A DNA stretch of 64,000 nucleotides from Ulota crispa (GCA_963920765.1 OY987243.1:1860001-1924000), one strand, 5' to 3'. Positions 1 to 12,461 are shown, counted from the stretch's first letter. The notes: a model not told the origin generated them from the letters alone. Made by a program: numbers and translations.

Positions 1-562
1 GAATGGTGCGAAAGCAAACCAAGGAAAGGATTGACAGGCAACATGAGATTGTCAGTAAAGTGTTTCGTTGGAGTGACGGAAGGTATTCCATCAAAATTAT
101 GTCAATACCGTAGTACAGCTAACTGAGTTAAGCATTAGAATCACACAAAGACTAAATAAATGCAGTTCTTGAAAACAGCACTGTATGAAACGTTGATGGA
201 AATGACATTCTCCGTTAAAAACCTTAGAAACTATAGTACATAATACAGGAGCGGGTGGACATGCACCTCTGCAACCTTGAACTGAGCACGACACTGGACT
301 GTCGTTGAGGTTTTACTGTAACTATCTAATCCCTCGACATCCTCCAGAAAGGTGGAAGTGGGGAACCACCAAACCATGGGTAGCACTCGTAATATAGGAG
401 GCCATGGTGGGCATGGTGGGCATAGTGGACATGGTATATATGGCTTATACTTGACATTAGTGTACATTTAACGAGTCTTTTGACCAAAGCTCTAATGCTC
501 GTCTGGGATGTGATGCCAGACGTTCAAGTCGATATTGCTGGGGAATGGACGAAGTAGCGGGA
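1..562. other. Downstream flank of expansin gene 1, no gene seen
   Basis: Probably 3' untranslated and intergenic DNA. A short degenerate repeat of GGCATGGT-like units lies at about 399-435. ORFs here are short, overlapping and show no recognisable domain. Confidence 0.5.
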
Positions 563-2535
563 TTAGTTGCTGCCTTCGAAAGTTTGGCCAAATTGCCAAC
601 TGGCAGGGGCGGCATTGGAGGACACCACTTGGCGGCCATCGCTGGTGTATACTTGGAAGGAGAGAGCTTTTCCTACCAGGCCCGTGGGTCCTCCGCTGTA
701 CGTCCATATTTGCCCCCAGTTTCGCTTCATTTCAAACCAGCTGGTCGCTGGGCCCTTGATGAACATTCTCTGGACATCTCCCGCGGCCGCCACATTGTAG
801 ACTAGCACTAGGAAGAAATTGGCGTTTCCATTGATAGTGAACTTCATCCCTCCTTTTTTGGTGCATGCCACTCTGCACCCACAAAAGTAGAGCAAAAGAC
901 AAACTCCCATGAGATTTACTAAAAGGGCTCAATATCATTCGAGAGGTTACATTACTTCTTCTCTGTCGGTTCCCCTGAAAGGAAGTGCCATAACAGCATT
1001 TTCTTGAGGCCTGACATAATGGTGAGGAGATACTAATTTACAACCCTTCTCTATTCAAAGTGAGGCCTTGTTTTACAAAAAAGGCATAGAGGTGGGATTT
1101 TTTTTTAAGGAATTCAAGCGTCTGGGGTCTTTGCAAATTACTTACCTTCTGAAGTTCACAGGGATGACGCCTCCTTCCTCCTTGGCAAGGACAGTGAACA
1201 TGGGGTAGGAGAGGTCGAAGTGCTTGTTCGGAGGATTACACCACCCTCCCTCGGAGCCTGTGGGGCAAAAGTTCGTTGCTGTGACTGTGATGGACTTGCC
1301 GCCTGCATAGCAAAACGTGGATTCCGACGTGATGCACGTCAGCTGATAGCATGCTCCACATGCATCACCGCCATTGAAGAGTGGTGCACTCAGGGCGGTT
1401 GTACTCGTCCCGTACCCTGTGGTGTATAAATTTCCATACCCGCAAGCGCCTCCTGCATAATTAAGCAATACACTTACAACTCTCAGTATCTTTCCAGCTT
1501 CAAGCCACACAACAATCTTCTGCAACAGCAACTGCCAGCATTGCTACGTTACCTCACCTCACAATGCAGTCTACAGTAATTGGCATTAAACGTTGTACGA
1601 GTCATTGTACTCTTGACAATCGACCGGAATGAAGTTTTCTAAATTTACTACACTGAAGGAGTTTAAGTGGAGCAGGCTCTTAAAATCCGACCAGCCGACC
1701 ACCACTCAGAAGTGGTGATATCTACAGGCCTAGCTTCTATCGTTAGAATTCTGAGAAATGTCTGTACTGATTGCAACAAATTCAGTCGCAAACTTCATGG
1801 ACACAAGAACGTCAAATTCGTGGAATTGGTGACATAGGCGATTTTCAAGACGGGTATCGTGAAACCTAAACCTGTCGAAGTCCTGGACTTTTTGAGCTGT
1901 ATGGAGCGGACATTTTAAGTGAAAGACATAAAACCAAATGTCAAAATCGGAGAGAAAACCTTGACGGTAAATATGTATACTTGTTTGATATTGAAAAAAA
2001 ACAAGCTAACGGGCACCGTAGGACACTTCTGTTCACGACGACAGAGCATCCAATCAGCACCAGTATCCTAGTCGACAACAGCCAGAGAATGCAATAAGGG
2101 GCTCGCATTACTCGTATCATTGCATTCCAGAAGGCTGTCGTTTCTATCCTTACTGACATCGATATCCGTAAATAACATAAGTTTCTCCAATTGTACTATG
2201 CGTCATTTGTATGCCATGCATGTATTTGATATTTCTTGCTAATCAAGATTCACTTGAATGCAACGTAGTAATGGTTTTCTAACAAAATGAAAGATGACAA
2301 ACATACTGAGCCCTCGACGCAAAGTACGGACGTATTACTAGATGGCCGGTCCCGCCAACTTACCCATGGTACCGCTTGCATCCGTGCCTCCATAGAACGT
2401 CGCCTTAGCTGTCGCCCATGCACTCGCAGTGTACGCCTGCGCCTGCACATTGCACCATGCCAGCATCACCACGAGCACCGCAGCTACCACATGAGCCGGA
2501 CCCATGATCTCCCTTTGCGCCGCCATAGTGCTCAT
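563..2535 (-). CDS. EXPA: Alpha-expansin, gene 1 (three exons)
   Basis: Secreted plant cell-wall-loosening protein, known to act non-enzymatically on cellulose-matrix contacts. Read leftwards: exon 1 2535-2364, exon 2 1452-1146, exon 3 872-563 (stop TAA at 565-563). The introns are 911 and 273 bp with GT/AG borders and phase 1/phase 2 joins; the joined frame is 262 residues, normal for the family. A hydrophobic signal peptide ([12 protein letters not shown]) opens the protein. The double-psi beta-barrel domain shows [24 protein letters not shown] and HFD. The C-terminal CBM63 domain shows [12 protein letters not shown] and ends WQFGQTFEG. Start is uncertain: in-frame ATGs lie at 2535, 2526 and 2505 (262, 259 or 252 residues), and I took the first. 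The loop between TATNFCP and GGWC is about five residues shorter than in typical angiosperm EXPAs. No disruption is visible, so it is probably functional. Confidence 0.93.
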
Positions 2536-3263
2536 GATGCTGCACCCGAACGATGATACCAATGCAATTCAGATAAAGCTGGCTGCTGCAAAGCTTTCCC
2601 GTGGACTCATGCAATGCAGCACGCAGCTCACAGTATCAGAGTACTGCAGAAGAGCAAATTTGGGAACCGGTGCTACTTGGAGTGAGGAGCTGATCACGTC
2701 GACCTGGCTTTACATAGTCGACAATTGGCCGGTGGTGGGGCACTGCAGCACTTCTATTTGGAGGTTCTGCTCCAGTGAGGGGTCGAGCGTCGAGACTCGA
2801 GAGCGAAGGTCAGCTCCGCCGAGGGCATGCGCCATGCGGTTTACCACCTTCATTGTTACTCTATTGATAGCAATGCGGTATGCATGGAAATCCGAGTTCG
2901 GGAGTGAGTGAGAGCGAATTTCACTGGATCAAGTCTCCCAGATTGCTCGCCGTGACTTGTTCCGAAGCTTTCCAGGAGCTCCTTATGCCTTCACAGGCCT
3001 CAGTCGACTCACTCGACTGTTGTCCGAGCGAGCTCAACGAAAGACCCGGCTCTTCCTTCGTCATTACTGCCTTGGTTCCTTTCTGCATCGGTGCGTTATG
3101 CTTTTTGACATTCCGCTTCAAGACTTCTACATTCCTTGCGATGTACTTTTTCTAACGATCAAGGACTTCCTAGCATCACTGATTTCCAGATTTCGGGTAA
3201 TTTGAGATGTGCGTAATAATATCCTCTCTCCGGCAGATGTGGTGAGCGAAATTTAGGCTAAAG
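2536..3263. promoter_or_regulatory. Upstream region of expansin gene 1
   Basis: The region 5' of the minus-strand expansin must hold its promoter and 5' leader, but I see no convincing TATA box or other defined element. Base composition is mixed (higher G+C at 2590-3080). ORFs on both strands are unrecognisable. Confidence 0.35.
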
Positions 3264-3445
3264 CATAACATTGTTAACCAGCCCCCCCCCGAGAGGAATA
3301 ATGCTCCCCAGATACCTGGGGGAGCTTTAGTTATAATTCAGCCAATTTCATTGGCTGAAGTATAACTGAAGCCCCCCAGGTATCTGGGGAGCATTATTCC
3401 TCTCCGGGGGGGGGGGGGGGGGGGGGGCTGGTTAACAATGTTATG
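3264..3445. mobile_element. Foldback MITE with poly-C/poly-G arms
   Basis: Near-perfect 182-bp inverted repeat. It opens with CATAACATTGTTAACCAG and closes with the reverse complement. Each arm contains a C or G homopolymer (10 C on the left, about 22 G on the right) and a CCCCAGATACCTGGGG-type core. The centre carries its own short hairpin (GCCAATTTCATTGGC). The C and G tracts differ in length, as slippage would produce. The same terminal motif recurs at 6128-6318. Confidence 0.75.
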
Positions 3446-4410
3446 TGGCTAACAATGTTATGAGTCAATCCTCGACTGCAAGTGGCAAAACGAGGAGTAA
3501 ACTTTTGAGCTCGTAGTAAGAGCATCATCAGTGCAACTCGGTACATTCGAGTCCTCTGAAAGTAAATCGACGGTGCAGAATATTTGCCATAAGTTGTGCA
3601 CAAAAGTGTCCACCATTGATTTGCTCATTAGAGAGCAATAGAGCATGTATTCAGAGTGGCATCGAGGATGCTGAATTGCTGATGCTCTAAATGCGAGTGA
3701 ACGGAGCGGCGCGGAGCTGCGCACGGTTGCATGGCAAATATACTGTAGGACAGTAGGACAGTAGCATGCAGTCGGACGAAATTGCAGGAATGTTCGGTCA
3801 ACTTCGGTGCCCCAGACCGTGTTCACAGCACGCCTTAATTTAGCAAGAAAAGTACTAATTTGTATTATTGCTACCAAAGAAGGTGATGAGCACAGTGTTG
3901 AATTGAAGCTTTTTGAACATTTAGCAGAGATTGCACTGTAGACACTTGAGCTAATTTCGTGAAAATCACAATTGGGACCACTGGTCCCGAACACTCCCAA
4001 ACAGTGTCGAGCGGACACGAACCACGATTAATCTCGGCCACTTTAAAGGCAGCGTTGCTTCGAGAGTTCGAGATAAAATGAAGAGGGTAACTGGGGATAA
4101 GAATGAAGAAATCTCGTGCGGCGGACGTAGCGGTGAGCACTTAAATGCAAAATGCGACATTGGTACACGACGGTGTATTCTTTCTCCCCTTTTCCCACAG
4201 ATTTTTGTGTTGTATCCTATTTTTATTGCTCGTGGCACGAGAGAATTGCATTCAGTGAATGCCGTCGTCATTTGCCTTGTAGATGCCCGGATTCCTGGAT
4301 TCCAAGAGTCCAAATCTGACCACAAGTCGGCCTCGGTAGTGTCCTGCGATGATGTGTTCAGAATCGGAATTTGCAAAAGTTGTTAAAAAAAAGTCCAAGG
4401 CATAGGAACG
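3446..4410. other. Intergenic, no gene recognised
   Basis: Single-copy-looking DNA. The longest ORF (minus strand, 4018-3458, 186 codons) shows no domain, lies in a stretch with ORFs on both strands, and has no supporting signal, so I do not call it. Confidence 0.4.
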
Positions 4411-4665
4411 CGTTATTCGTCAATTTGGGAATTTGCTTACAAAGTGGGACTGTTGGATTTTCGAGGGTTTTAGTTAACTTTCAGGATTACTCCTAAAACT
4501 GGTCCACGTGGTCTCACTTGAGAGGAGGAATTTGCAAGGAAAAAAATCTTAGTGCCTCAAATAAAATTTGATACCTTCAAATCTAATTTAAGGTAACTGT
4601 CTGGGTTTAAGGCGGGTACAAAATGGGACACTTATTTTTCCCAATTTCACAAATAATGTGTTTAA
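4411..4665. mobile_element. Decayed MITE of the TAACACCATATTTG family
   Basis: Its interior matches the better-preserved copy at 33683-33941 over shared blocks (GAGAGGAGG, TTGCAA, AAAAATCTTAGTG, a GGGTTTGAGG-type block). Its ends (CAATTTGGGA on the left, CCCAATTTCACAAATAATG on the right) are degenerate versions of that family's inverted repeats. Confidence 0.5.
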
Positions 4666-5183
4666 GGTAGAAGCACCCAAAAGAGAAATTAGCTGTTTAA
4701 TGACATCTATAAATAAACCTTTAGGAAAAGTTTGAGCCATCAAAGAGCCCTTAAGGTTTGACAAACCAAGCTATTAATTGGCTAGCTTGAGTACAAGTAA
4801 AGGGCACTCATATATATTGCTACCTTGTATGAAGGACCTAAGTTCTAAGCCAAATGCACAACCCAAAATAATAAAAAAGGCAGTGTGCTCATAAAATATG
4901 TAAATGTACTCATTACTCACTATCCAAATATTTCACTTATCTATTCATAAAGAGTAAAGTAGAATTTATGGTCCTATTGTACATTTGTACCCATAGTTTT
5001 TGTCCAATAGGGATAACATAAAAATATAGTTTTCATGATTGCATTGAAATCAAAGGGTGAGCAAAAATAGGAAATTGGTGATTTGTTTGTTGTAGTAAGT
5101 ACATGTTTTGAATACTCCTTTAGAGACTTTGTAGGGGCTCTTGGAGGGCTCAATTTTTTTGCTTTGCTATTGGCAATGAGGGG
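4666..5183. other. AT-rich intergenic DNA
   Basis: No ORF, RNA gene or repeat structure recognised apart from its proximity to the TTAA element that begins at 5184. Confidence 0.4.
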
Positions 5184-6095
5184 TTAATCCCTAAATGCCC
5201 AAACTAGTTTCTTTTGCAATATAGCAATTTTGGGCAAGCTAATACTTATAAAATCATAATAATAAAATCTCTTAAAAGATTTAGAGGATGTATGTCCAAG
5301 GAGTAGCTTTCCAATGCAACAATTTTCAAACCATTTCAATTTGTAGAAAAAAAGCAAGGATGTAGTATGTAGTTTTGTTTGCTCAAGGGGCAGCATGGGT
5401 AAAAAAAATTACACTACACTTGAAATTTTGGGATCTTGCTCAAAGGTAGAGAGACAAGTATATCTCTTTGTGAGATTTGACCCCACCTCCTTCCATGGAG
5501 GTAATTGTTTTTGCTTATTGCCCTTTACTTCACCTTTATTGGAAGTGACTTTGTGTTGATTAAGCTTGTCAAAGCCACTCTTCTTGGCAAAAACAAATTT
5601 CTTCCACTTTTGAAGTTAGCTAAAGTCTATAGCTGAGCAATTCACATTTTGAAAGTAATGTTTTATGTGGAAGCCAAATAGTGTTGGAAAAATGGCTTGG
5701 TATGATGATTTTCTTGAAGCAAGTTTCCTATTCCAAAATTGTAGTACGTGTTCCCCAATTCAAAATGTCATGAAAATTCTTAGGCATTTGACCAACTCTA
5801 TTACAAAAGTCATTCTAAAAAGTACAACCAAATAGTGAAAAGCTCCCCAAATAAGAGCTACCCAGAGTTTGAATATCCCTAAAAAAATGTTTTCTCACTT
5901 CAAAACTTATAACCTCACAATCTGTGCAATAAACATCTTTCAAATTCTTACTACATCACAATGAAGTAGTCCAATACCAGATCCTACGTTCAATTGCACC
6001 CAAATTTCATTTTCCATTTTTTTTGTTTTTGCTATCAATACAACCCATTTTGTGTGTCTTTTGGTGAAACATAGTCATGGGCATTTAGGGATTAA
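5184..6095. mobile_element. TTAA-type (piggyBac-like) MITE, 912 bp
   Basis: Left end TTAATCCCTAAATGCCCA, right end its exact inverted complement, giving an 18-nt perfect terminal inverted repeat that includes the TTAA target. There is no coding capacity. The interior begins with a GCAATATAGCAATTTTGGGCA block shared with the foldback TTAA elements at 35510 and 44113. Confidence 0.82.
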
Positions 6096-6127
6096 ATGCA
6101 GAACTAGTCAAGTTTGAGACCCGCATG

Positions 6128-6318
6128 CATAACATTGTTAACCCTTCCTTGGGGTCCCTTTTCCTCCCCTAATAAGGATCCCAAGCAAATGAACACAAGC
6201 GACTCAGGGCCTGCACCAACCAACTTGCAGAAATTTATAACTAAAACCTCCCCCAGGTATCTGGGGAGGCATATACCTCAACTGGGGGGAGGTATATGGG
6301 CTGCTTTACAATGTCATG
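6128..6318. mobile_element. Foldback MITE related to 3264-3445
   Basis: Starts CATAACATTGTTAACC and ends TTACAATGTCATG. It carries the same CCCCAGGTATCTGGGG core and an imperfect C-rich/G-rich arm pair (CTCCCCC...GGGGGGAGG). It is more diverged than the 3264 copy and lacks the long homopolymers. Confidence 0.65.
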
Positions 6319-7199
6319 ATGAATTCCTGGGCTTGAAAGGTAAACGTATTACGGGCATCGACTTTTACCTCTGTGACAGACTCTAAATTAGATTGACAAG
6401 AGGATAGATTTTACTGAATTCATTGCCTGATTTAAGCAATTAGAGCAAAAGCACAACATATGCTTGAGGACTTTTGTCACTTCGGGAAGGGGACAAATTG
6501 GACAATGCTCCTCAGAATGTGTAACCCGAAGCCAATTATGCAAAGGAGCGTTAATTAAGCTCCCCAAAGTTATGGACACATTTAATAGAGCTTCATTATC
6601 AGGAGTTGCGATAGTCATTAGCAGGACTTTTTAAACTTTTCCATTGGTCAAGCACCACGTACCCTTGAATGCATGCAGTTGCGAAAAAGTTGGGTAGAAT
6701 TATCGACCGGACACGTTCATCCAGTGGACCAGCTATTATTAGTAAATTACATCGATGTAATTTCTTACTAATCTAGTGTTGTTTGGAGAGGGATTTGACG
6801 ATTCCATCCATTTTTCACCAAATTTTCAGCATTCCATAACATTCAGTAGCTTGCAGAGAGGTTGTCTTTCACTCTCTTCAGGTATCATCCACAAACTTCA
6901 TTGTGATAAATAATAATAATAATAAATTAATTTTTCTGACATGGCTAGCCCCCACATCGACATATGTGCACTAAATTGAGCCTTTCTTTCAGAAACTCTT
7001 TCACAAATTTAACTAAGTGTCCTCTTAGTTACCAATGGGTGTGGAATATTCCACATTCTTTCATCTGGCTAAATGAAAGAGTGTGGAATATTCCACACTC
7101 TTCAGTTAGAGGGAGGGCAGTCAGGCTAATTGCTACTAAATGTTATGTCAGTTAGCTAGTGCAAAAGCGGGATAAGATTTTGGTGGAAAATTTGCCCGG
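6319..7199. other. Intergenic DNA with strong hairpins
   Basis: Contains a near-perfect palindrome at about 6737-6772 centred on ACATCGATGT, and a double palindrome at 7037-7103 in which GTGTGGAATATTCCACA occurs twice around a CTTTCAT...ATGAAAG stem. A minus-strand ORF at 6618-6388 has a Cys/His pattern that faintly recalls the finger at the end of LINE proteins; see findings. No gene is called. Confidence 0.45.
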
Positions 7200-7909
7200 T
7201 TAACCCCCTAAAGAACCAACTTTTTTGGAGGACAAATGGATTTCAGGCATGTATCTTTAGCTCATCTACTTTTTCTAAACTTTTATTGAAGGTGTGAATT
7301 TCAAATATCTACGTGGGCCCTAGTTTTTTCTTCATTTTTATGTTTATTGAAGAAGTTAAAAATGAAATTCCAAAAACAAGCAAGATTGGGCAGTCCAAAA
7401 ATTTCTTTAAAAATTGCATTAAAAAAAATAAAAATATGAATTAGGTTCTTTAGATTTGTATATACATAGGGAGCTTTGAATCATTCAGTTTTCATTGATG
7501 AGATGAAAGTTATGAGAAGCTTTCATTTGCAGGTAGGTGTGGTTTTGAGAAATCACACCTACCCGCAAACAAAAACTTCTCATAACTTTCATCTCATTAA
7601 TGAAAATTGAATGATTCAAAGCTCCCTATGTATATACAAATCTAAAGAACCTAATTCATATTTTTATTTTTTTTAATGCAATTTCTGAAGAAGTTTTTGG
7701 ACTGCCCAATCTTGCTTGTTTTCTAGAAATTCATATTTAACTTTTTTAATAAACATTAGAATGAAGAAAAAATTAGATGCCCATGTAAATCTTTGAATTC
7801 CCCATCATCCATAAAAATTTCAAAAAATCACGCAAGGTAGTTTAGTCATAGGTACATGCCCGTAATCCTATTTGTCTCCCAAAAGGGGGTTTGGTCCTTT
7901 AAAGGTTAA
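7200..7909. mobile_element. TTAA-type foldback MITE, 710 bp (subfamily 1)
   Basis: Bounded by TTAACCCCCTAAAGAACC and the inverted GGTCCTTTAAAGGTTAA. Nearly the whole element is one inverted repeat, arms of roughly 340 bp meeting at about 7550 (block GATGAAAGTTATGAGAAG and its complement). Related copies lie at 43367-44092 and 60694-61389. Confidence 0.85.
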
Positions 7910-8847
7910 GTGATCGTTAGGTTCAGGTATGAAGAAAATACCAAATCAATAAAAATGCGAAGAGAGAGTGATGTCAACAAAGTGCATGGTCATCGTTCCA
8001 TGAACTACATTGAGTATTGCGTTTAGGTTGCCCCACATAAATTTCTAGACATTTTGCACTATGTTAATACCTACTGATTCTACAGTAATTATCAATGATT
8101 ATTGTAATACAACTTTAAAGGGCTTGGCAACAAAGGAAAGCTTAGGGAAAATAGTTAGCAACATTTAGGTTGTAATTCATGTGAAATTCTGGTAAATAGA
8201 GAGTTGCATGCGCCTCCAAGTGATCAAGTCATGAGCCATGAGATAAATTTTAAGGTAAGGCAATTTAATTGTTAAGGCAACCTACATGTAATATTTTAGT
8301 GTAAATTATGCCTTCTACAATAGAACCTCCCTAAACTAATATGGTTGGGACTCCAAGAATCAAATTAATTTAAGTAAGCTATTAGTTAATTTTGTGGAAG
8401 TGTAAATGAAGTAACTTTGAAGTTAGTGCCTGGATAGCATTATAGGTAGCTTGGGCTTTTTATATTATGGCCTTGATATTGAGATTTGCTTTATACATTA
8501 GTTTAAAGAGCATACTAGTTTAGAAAGGTTCTATAGTATTTACAAACAAATCTCTCTCCAAATGGAGTTGTTGCCCTAAGAAAGTCCAATTTAACTAACC
8601 TTTCAAAGTGCATCTAGAGCATTTTAAATAGAGAAAATTTGGTAAAAACCCTTGTATTTTGCAATCTTTTGATGGATATCTTTACTTTTTTTGAAAATTA
8701 CAAGAATATCCTTGTAGAGTTTATGGAGAGGGACGTTTATCAATACTTTAAAGTTGCTTGCATGTAGACTTGATAATGTTGTAAAACACGCCTAGTGCAA
8801 CTTCAAGAGTAGTAAGACTTCACTATTTTTTACATAACAAGTACTAC
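7910..8847. other. AT-rich intergenic DNA
   Basis: No gene or defined repeat. About 8633-8750 vaguely resembles the interior of the GGGAAATTT MITE class but has no clear inverted ends. Confidence 0.35.
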
Positions 8848-8851
8848 TTAA

Positions 8852-11460
8852 CCCCTGAGCACCCTAGCAACCAAATTCTCATCGCTTAGGATTTATTTTT
8901 CAAAAATAGTAGCCTGGATCTTGATTGGACTGTCATAATTTCTATACCAACGGGTTCTGGTACATCTCTATGATTGCACAAAATGGAGGTTCAGTAATTT
9001 AGGGGCCCGCACGCGTCGAGTTAATCTGCAAATAAATGAGTCATACCCCAAAAAATTGCGTTCCAAGTTTTTTGTGCTCACAGGGTGACTGGAAAGATTG
9101 GTAGTAGCTGGTTTGCAGGCGAGCTACGCGATTTCGTGCCATGTTGAGAGGGAACGGCTCTCCCGCATAGCAGTTCAAATGTTTGAGCGAGCGTGAGAGG
9201 GGCGGGTCTTGGTTGATTTCATGAGAGCAGTTTCCTGGTTTTTTGTTGTCCTTTTTGTAACAAAATACTCAGAGATCATGAGCAGTAATGCGTGTCAATT
9301 TCCCTTCGCCGGTTGTGAGTGAGTGAGGGTCAATTTTAGTGTTACGGAGATCATTTACAGCCGTCTTTTAGGATTGGAGCCAATTGCAAGCCCGCAAGTG
9401 CGTTGCTGTACAATCTGCTTTTAGCATCATTGCCGGGAGTGCGCGGCTGCCTTCACGTTGTCTTGATGGAAATTTTTTTATCATATAAGTACTCGTTATT
9501 TATTTATGTTTGTGTTGATTTCAATAAATCAACAGTTGTAGCAAAAGAAATGGTTGTGGTGAGGACCACGATTTGGTAACAGCGCAGTGGCCATAGATTT
9601 CAGTGCACTGCGTCGTCTTGTCACATGCACAGCTTAGAGGGATAGGTAGCGGATTGGCTGGGCCAATTTCCTGCCTCACTAGCTGCCAAGCTATGGGCTG
9701 CCATCTCCGCTTGACAAGTTTGATGGAATTTGAATCCGAATCAGCGAGCAGCTAGAAACAATTGTTTCTCTAGTCAACCAAATTTATGACTTGGCAACTG
9801 AAGACAAGCGTTTAATGCTATTATATGTCTGTAAGAGCACGTGGCTATTTTAGGACGATGTTTATTTTTTAATTTAATTATTTTTATATATTTATCTAGA
9901 TATTTTGGAAGGTTCATATATTTTGTCTTTGTTTGAATTTGAAATACTAAAGATTTAGAAGTGAATAGGAAAAATGTAAAAAGAAAAGGAGTTTGGCATC
10001 TATGGTGGAGTTAGGATAGAAAGGGGCATGGGCTGATGTGCCCCACTTCCTTACCTTAAATAGGGTCAAAATTATAGAGGAAAGATTTCTTAGTTGTTGG
10101 AAGTTAGTGTATGAGTGTTACTCAGAAGAGGAAAGAAATCCTAAAATTTTGATGCGAGAGAATTTTTGTGTATATATGATTTTAAATTGAAATTTGTAAA
10201 AATTGTTCATTATTTGATTACCTTTCCAAAATGAGTTTGCAAATTTGATTTGGAGCTGTGATGCAAAAGTTATGAGTGTTTGAATTTTGAAGTAAAAAAG
10301 CCAAATTATGAAGAAAAGCTGAGACTTCAACAAACCATAGCTTATGATTTGTATATCATTTTGCAACAAGATTTGAAGGAAGTATTTATCTTAGTCTTAG
10401 CTATTTAGAAAGTGCTTAAATTCAAGATTTGAAGCTTGGAGGAGAAAATTATGGAGGTATGAAAGATTGGAGGTGGCTGTTTTTTTGTTAAGAGAAGGCC
10501 AAAACTTTGAAGAGCTTCAACTTTTGAACAATATGAAATTTTCTTTTCAAAATATTAGAAATGATAATTTGTTGTTATAGCTTTCCGAATTATTTTTAAT
10601 TATTCCATTTAGAGTCTTATTAAAGAAGTTATAGTAGGTAGAAATTGAGAGTTTGGATGCTTTCTAAAAAATTGAGATCCACACTTTGATTGACTAGAAC
10701 TTACGGATAGAGTTTTATTTTGAAGTCAATGTTTAGTTTGCAAGGAAGAAGAAGAGCCTCTATTTTGAATCCGCATAACTTTTGCACAGTAGCTTAGATT
10801 GAGTTGAAACTTAAAAAGACGTTAGAGGATGAGATGAATTTTCTAAATTGCTATTACACTTAGCATTTGGATACTTGAAACATTTGTGGCACTAGATAGA
10901 AGGTCGCAGTCTTTCTAAGACTTGTTATTTGTGATTTTTCTCATTGTTTTTATTAAAACATGAAGACTTGAAGACTTGAAGACATGAAGATTTGAAAATC
11001 TGAAGATATGAAAACTTCAAGAAGAATTATTTGGGTTTATTTTTATTTATGTGTAGGATGTGGCTTTGTGATGCCTAGCCAATTTGGAGGTTTATTTGTC
11101 AATTCATTTCCATTCTATTTTGTAAACCTTGTTGTCGGTAGTTTGGGTTAAACCAAATTTAAACTCATTTATTGTCGTAGTAACAAAGTGAGATTGATCA
11201 CCCATATGGTCGAGATTTGCTCTGTTCTCACGATCTAGAGTTTTGGCAAGCAAATCCTGAATTTGAATGTAGGATATTGTCATACGGACGGTAATTTGTG
11301 TTTGTTATCCCAATCTACCCGTCTTGTATCTAGTGAGCTCTTATCCCTACCTTGACCCTTATACCCTTAGAGCCAGCCACATGATAGGCCAACGAAAAAC
11401 TAAAAACTAAAGATCTGAAGAATGAAGATAAAGACCAAAGACGAATTTAGTCAGTAATGC
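8852..11460. other. Non-coding left part of the piggyBac-like element
   Basis: About 9000-9780 is clearly richer in G+C than its surroundings and includes TTTGGTAACAGCGC, which resembles a retrotransposon primer-binding region; a captured or nested fragment is possible. From 9840 the sequence is AT-rich. About 10959-11024 is a degenerate tandem run of TGAAGACTT-like units. No intact gene was seen. Confidence 0.4.
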
Positions 11461-11819
11461 ACAATTGCAACAAGACACCTTGCGTGTTCCCAAGGTGCGC
11501 TCTTCTCAACCCGACAACGTGCATTGTATCTACCCAACGATGGCGGCTACTGGAGGTTTACGGTGCTCTACAATCCCTTCACAACCTCTTTGCCCCAGCT
11601 GTCGTGCTTCATTGGAGGAAGTGGCTGAGATTTTAGAATTATTGACATTGTGAGCAATCAACTCCTACAAAGTTGTTTGAGCAAGTGACAACGTTGCAGG
11701 CGTGCTTGGAGGAGGGCTTCTTACTCGGACTAACTAAGTTGGCAATGCGCCACTATTGGCCTACTGAACCTCAGAGGAACTCTTGGCGCTATCTCTTTTA
11801 GAAGTAGTGTTTTTGTTGC

Positions 11820-12158
11820 TTGAATGTGTCTTATAGGATTCTTGAAGGGCATCCTCTTGGGCTTCCTCCGCTGGTGAATGATTTCCTAAAGACAAAGTGG
11901 TGGCCTACAGCAGATCACAACAGTGATCCACAAAGCAATGAAAAATTGTCTAGTTCAAGAGGGTCTGCATTGGGTAATCTAGTTGAGGACCATGCAGAAT
12001 TAGTCATGGAGGCCTCTCATCAAGCTCAACAAAGACCACTTCAAGTACGTGTTACCGAAGGAAGGGGGATCACAGATGGAAACCTTGTAGAATCACACCA
12101 CAGCCCAGGTCCCCGTGAAAACGTTGGTGTTCCAGAGCTATCCAACAGTGTTGATTGA
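11820..12158 (+). CDS. Short ORF inside the piggyBac-like element, function unknown
   Basis: 112-codon open frame with moderately acidic, Ser/His-rich composition and no recognised domain. It is colinear with the transposase downstream, and could be a piece of an N-terminal exon or an accidental ORF. A neighbouring shorter frame at 11465-11653 contains a CxxC pair (LCPSC). Included only because this stretch has codon-like composition unlike the AT-rich DNA around the transposon. Confidence 0.25.
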   Translation: MNVSYRILEGHPLGLPPLVNDFLKTKWWPTADHNSDPQSNEKLSSSRGSALGNLVEDHAELVMEASHQAQQRPLQVRVTEGRGITDGNLVESHHSPGPRENVGVPELSNSVD

Positions 12159-12461
12159 GCGGGGAGCATAGAGGGGTAGAATGCCCCATGGGGCACATGG
12201 CGTGGGAGGGATAGGCTAGGCATTCCGCCGCAAGTCGGAGGCGTCAGTAGATGGCGTGGTCGAGTGAATGGACTTCTGCCAGCAAGGAGAGACGAGAATC
12301 ATGCGCCCATAAATGTTGAAAGGAACAATAGTATTTTTCAATTAGACTTGAATTGCCCACCAAAATCTAATAGAAGCGGGTCTCAATTTGGAGAATCAAA
12401 TTTACAGGATTGTACAGCGACTCCATCAAGGCCGGCTCAAGGTTGAAGGCATGGATGCGGC

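Noticed and set aside
2287-2911. Plus-strand frames over expansin 1 exon 1 and upstream
   Set aside because: Antisense to the signal-peptide exon or without any recognisable feature.
3458-4018. 186-codon minus-strand ORF
   Set aside because: No domain, biased Ser/Cys composition, and overlapping ORFs in other frames; likely chance in mixed-composition DNA.
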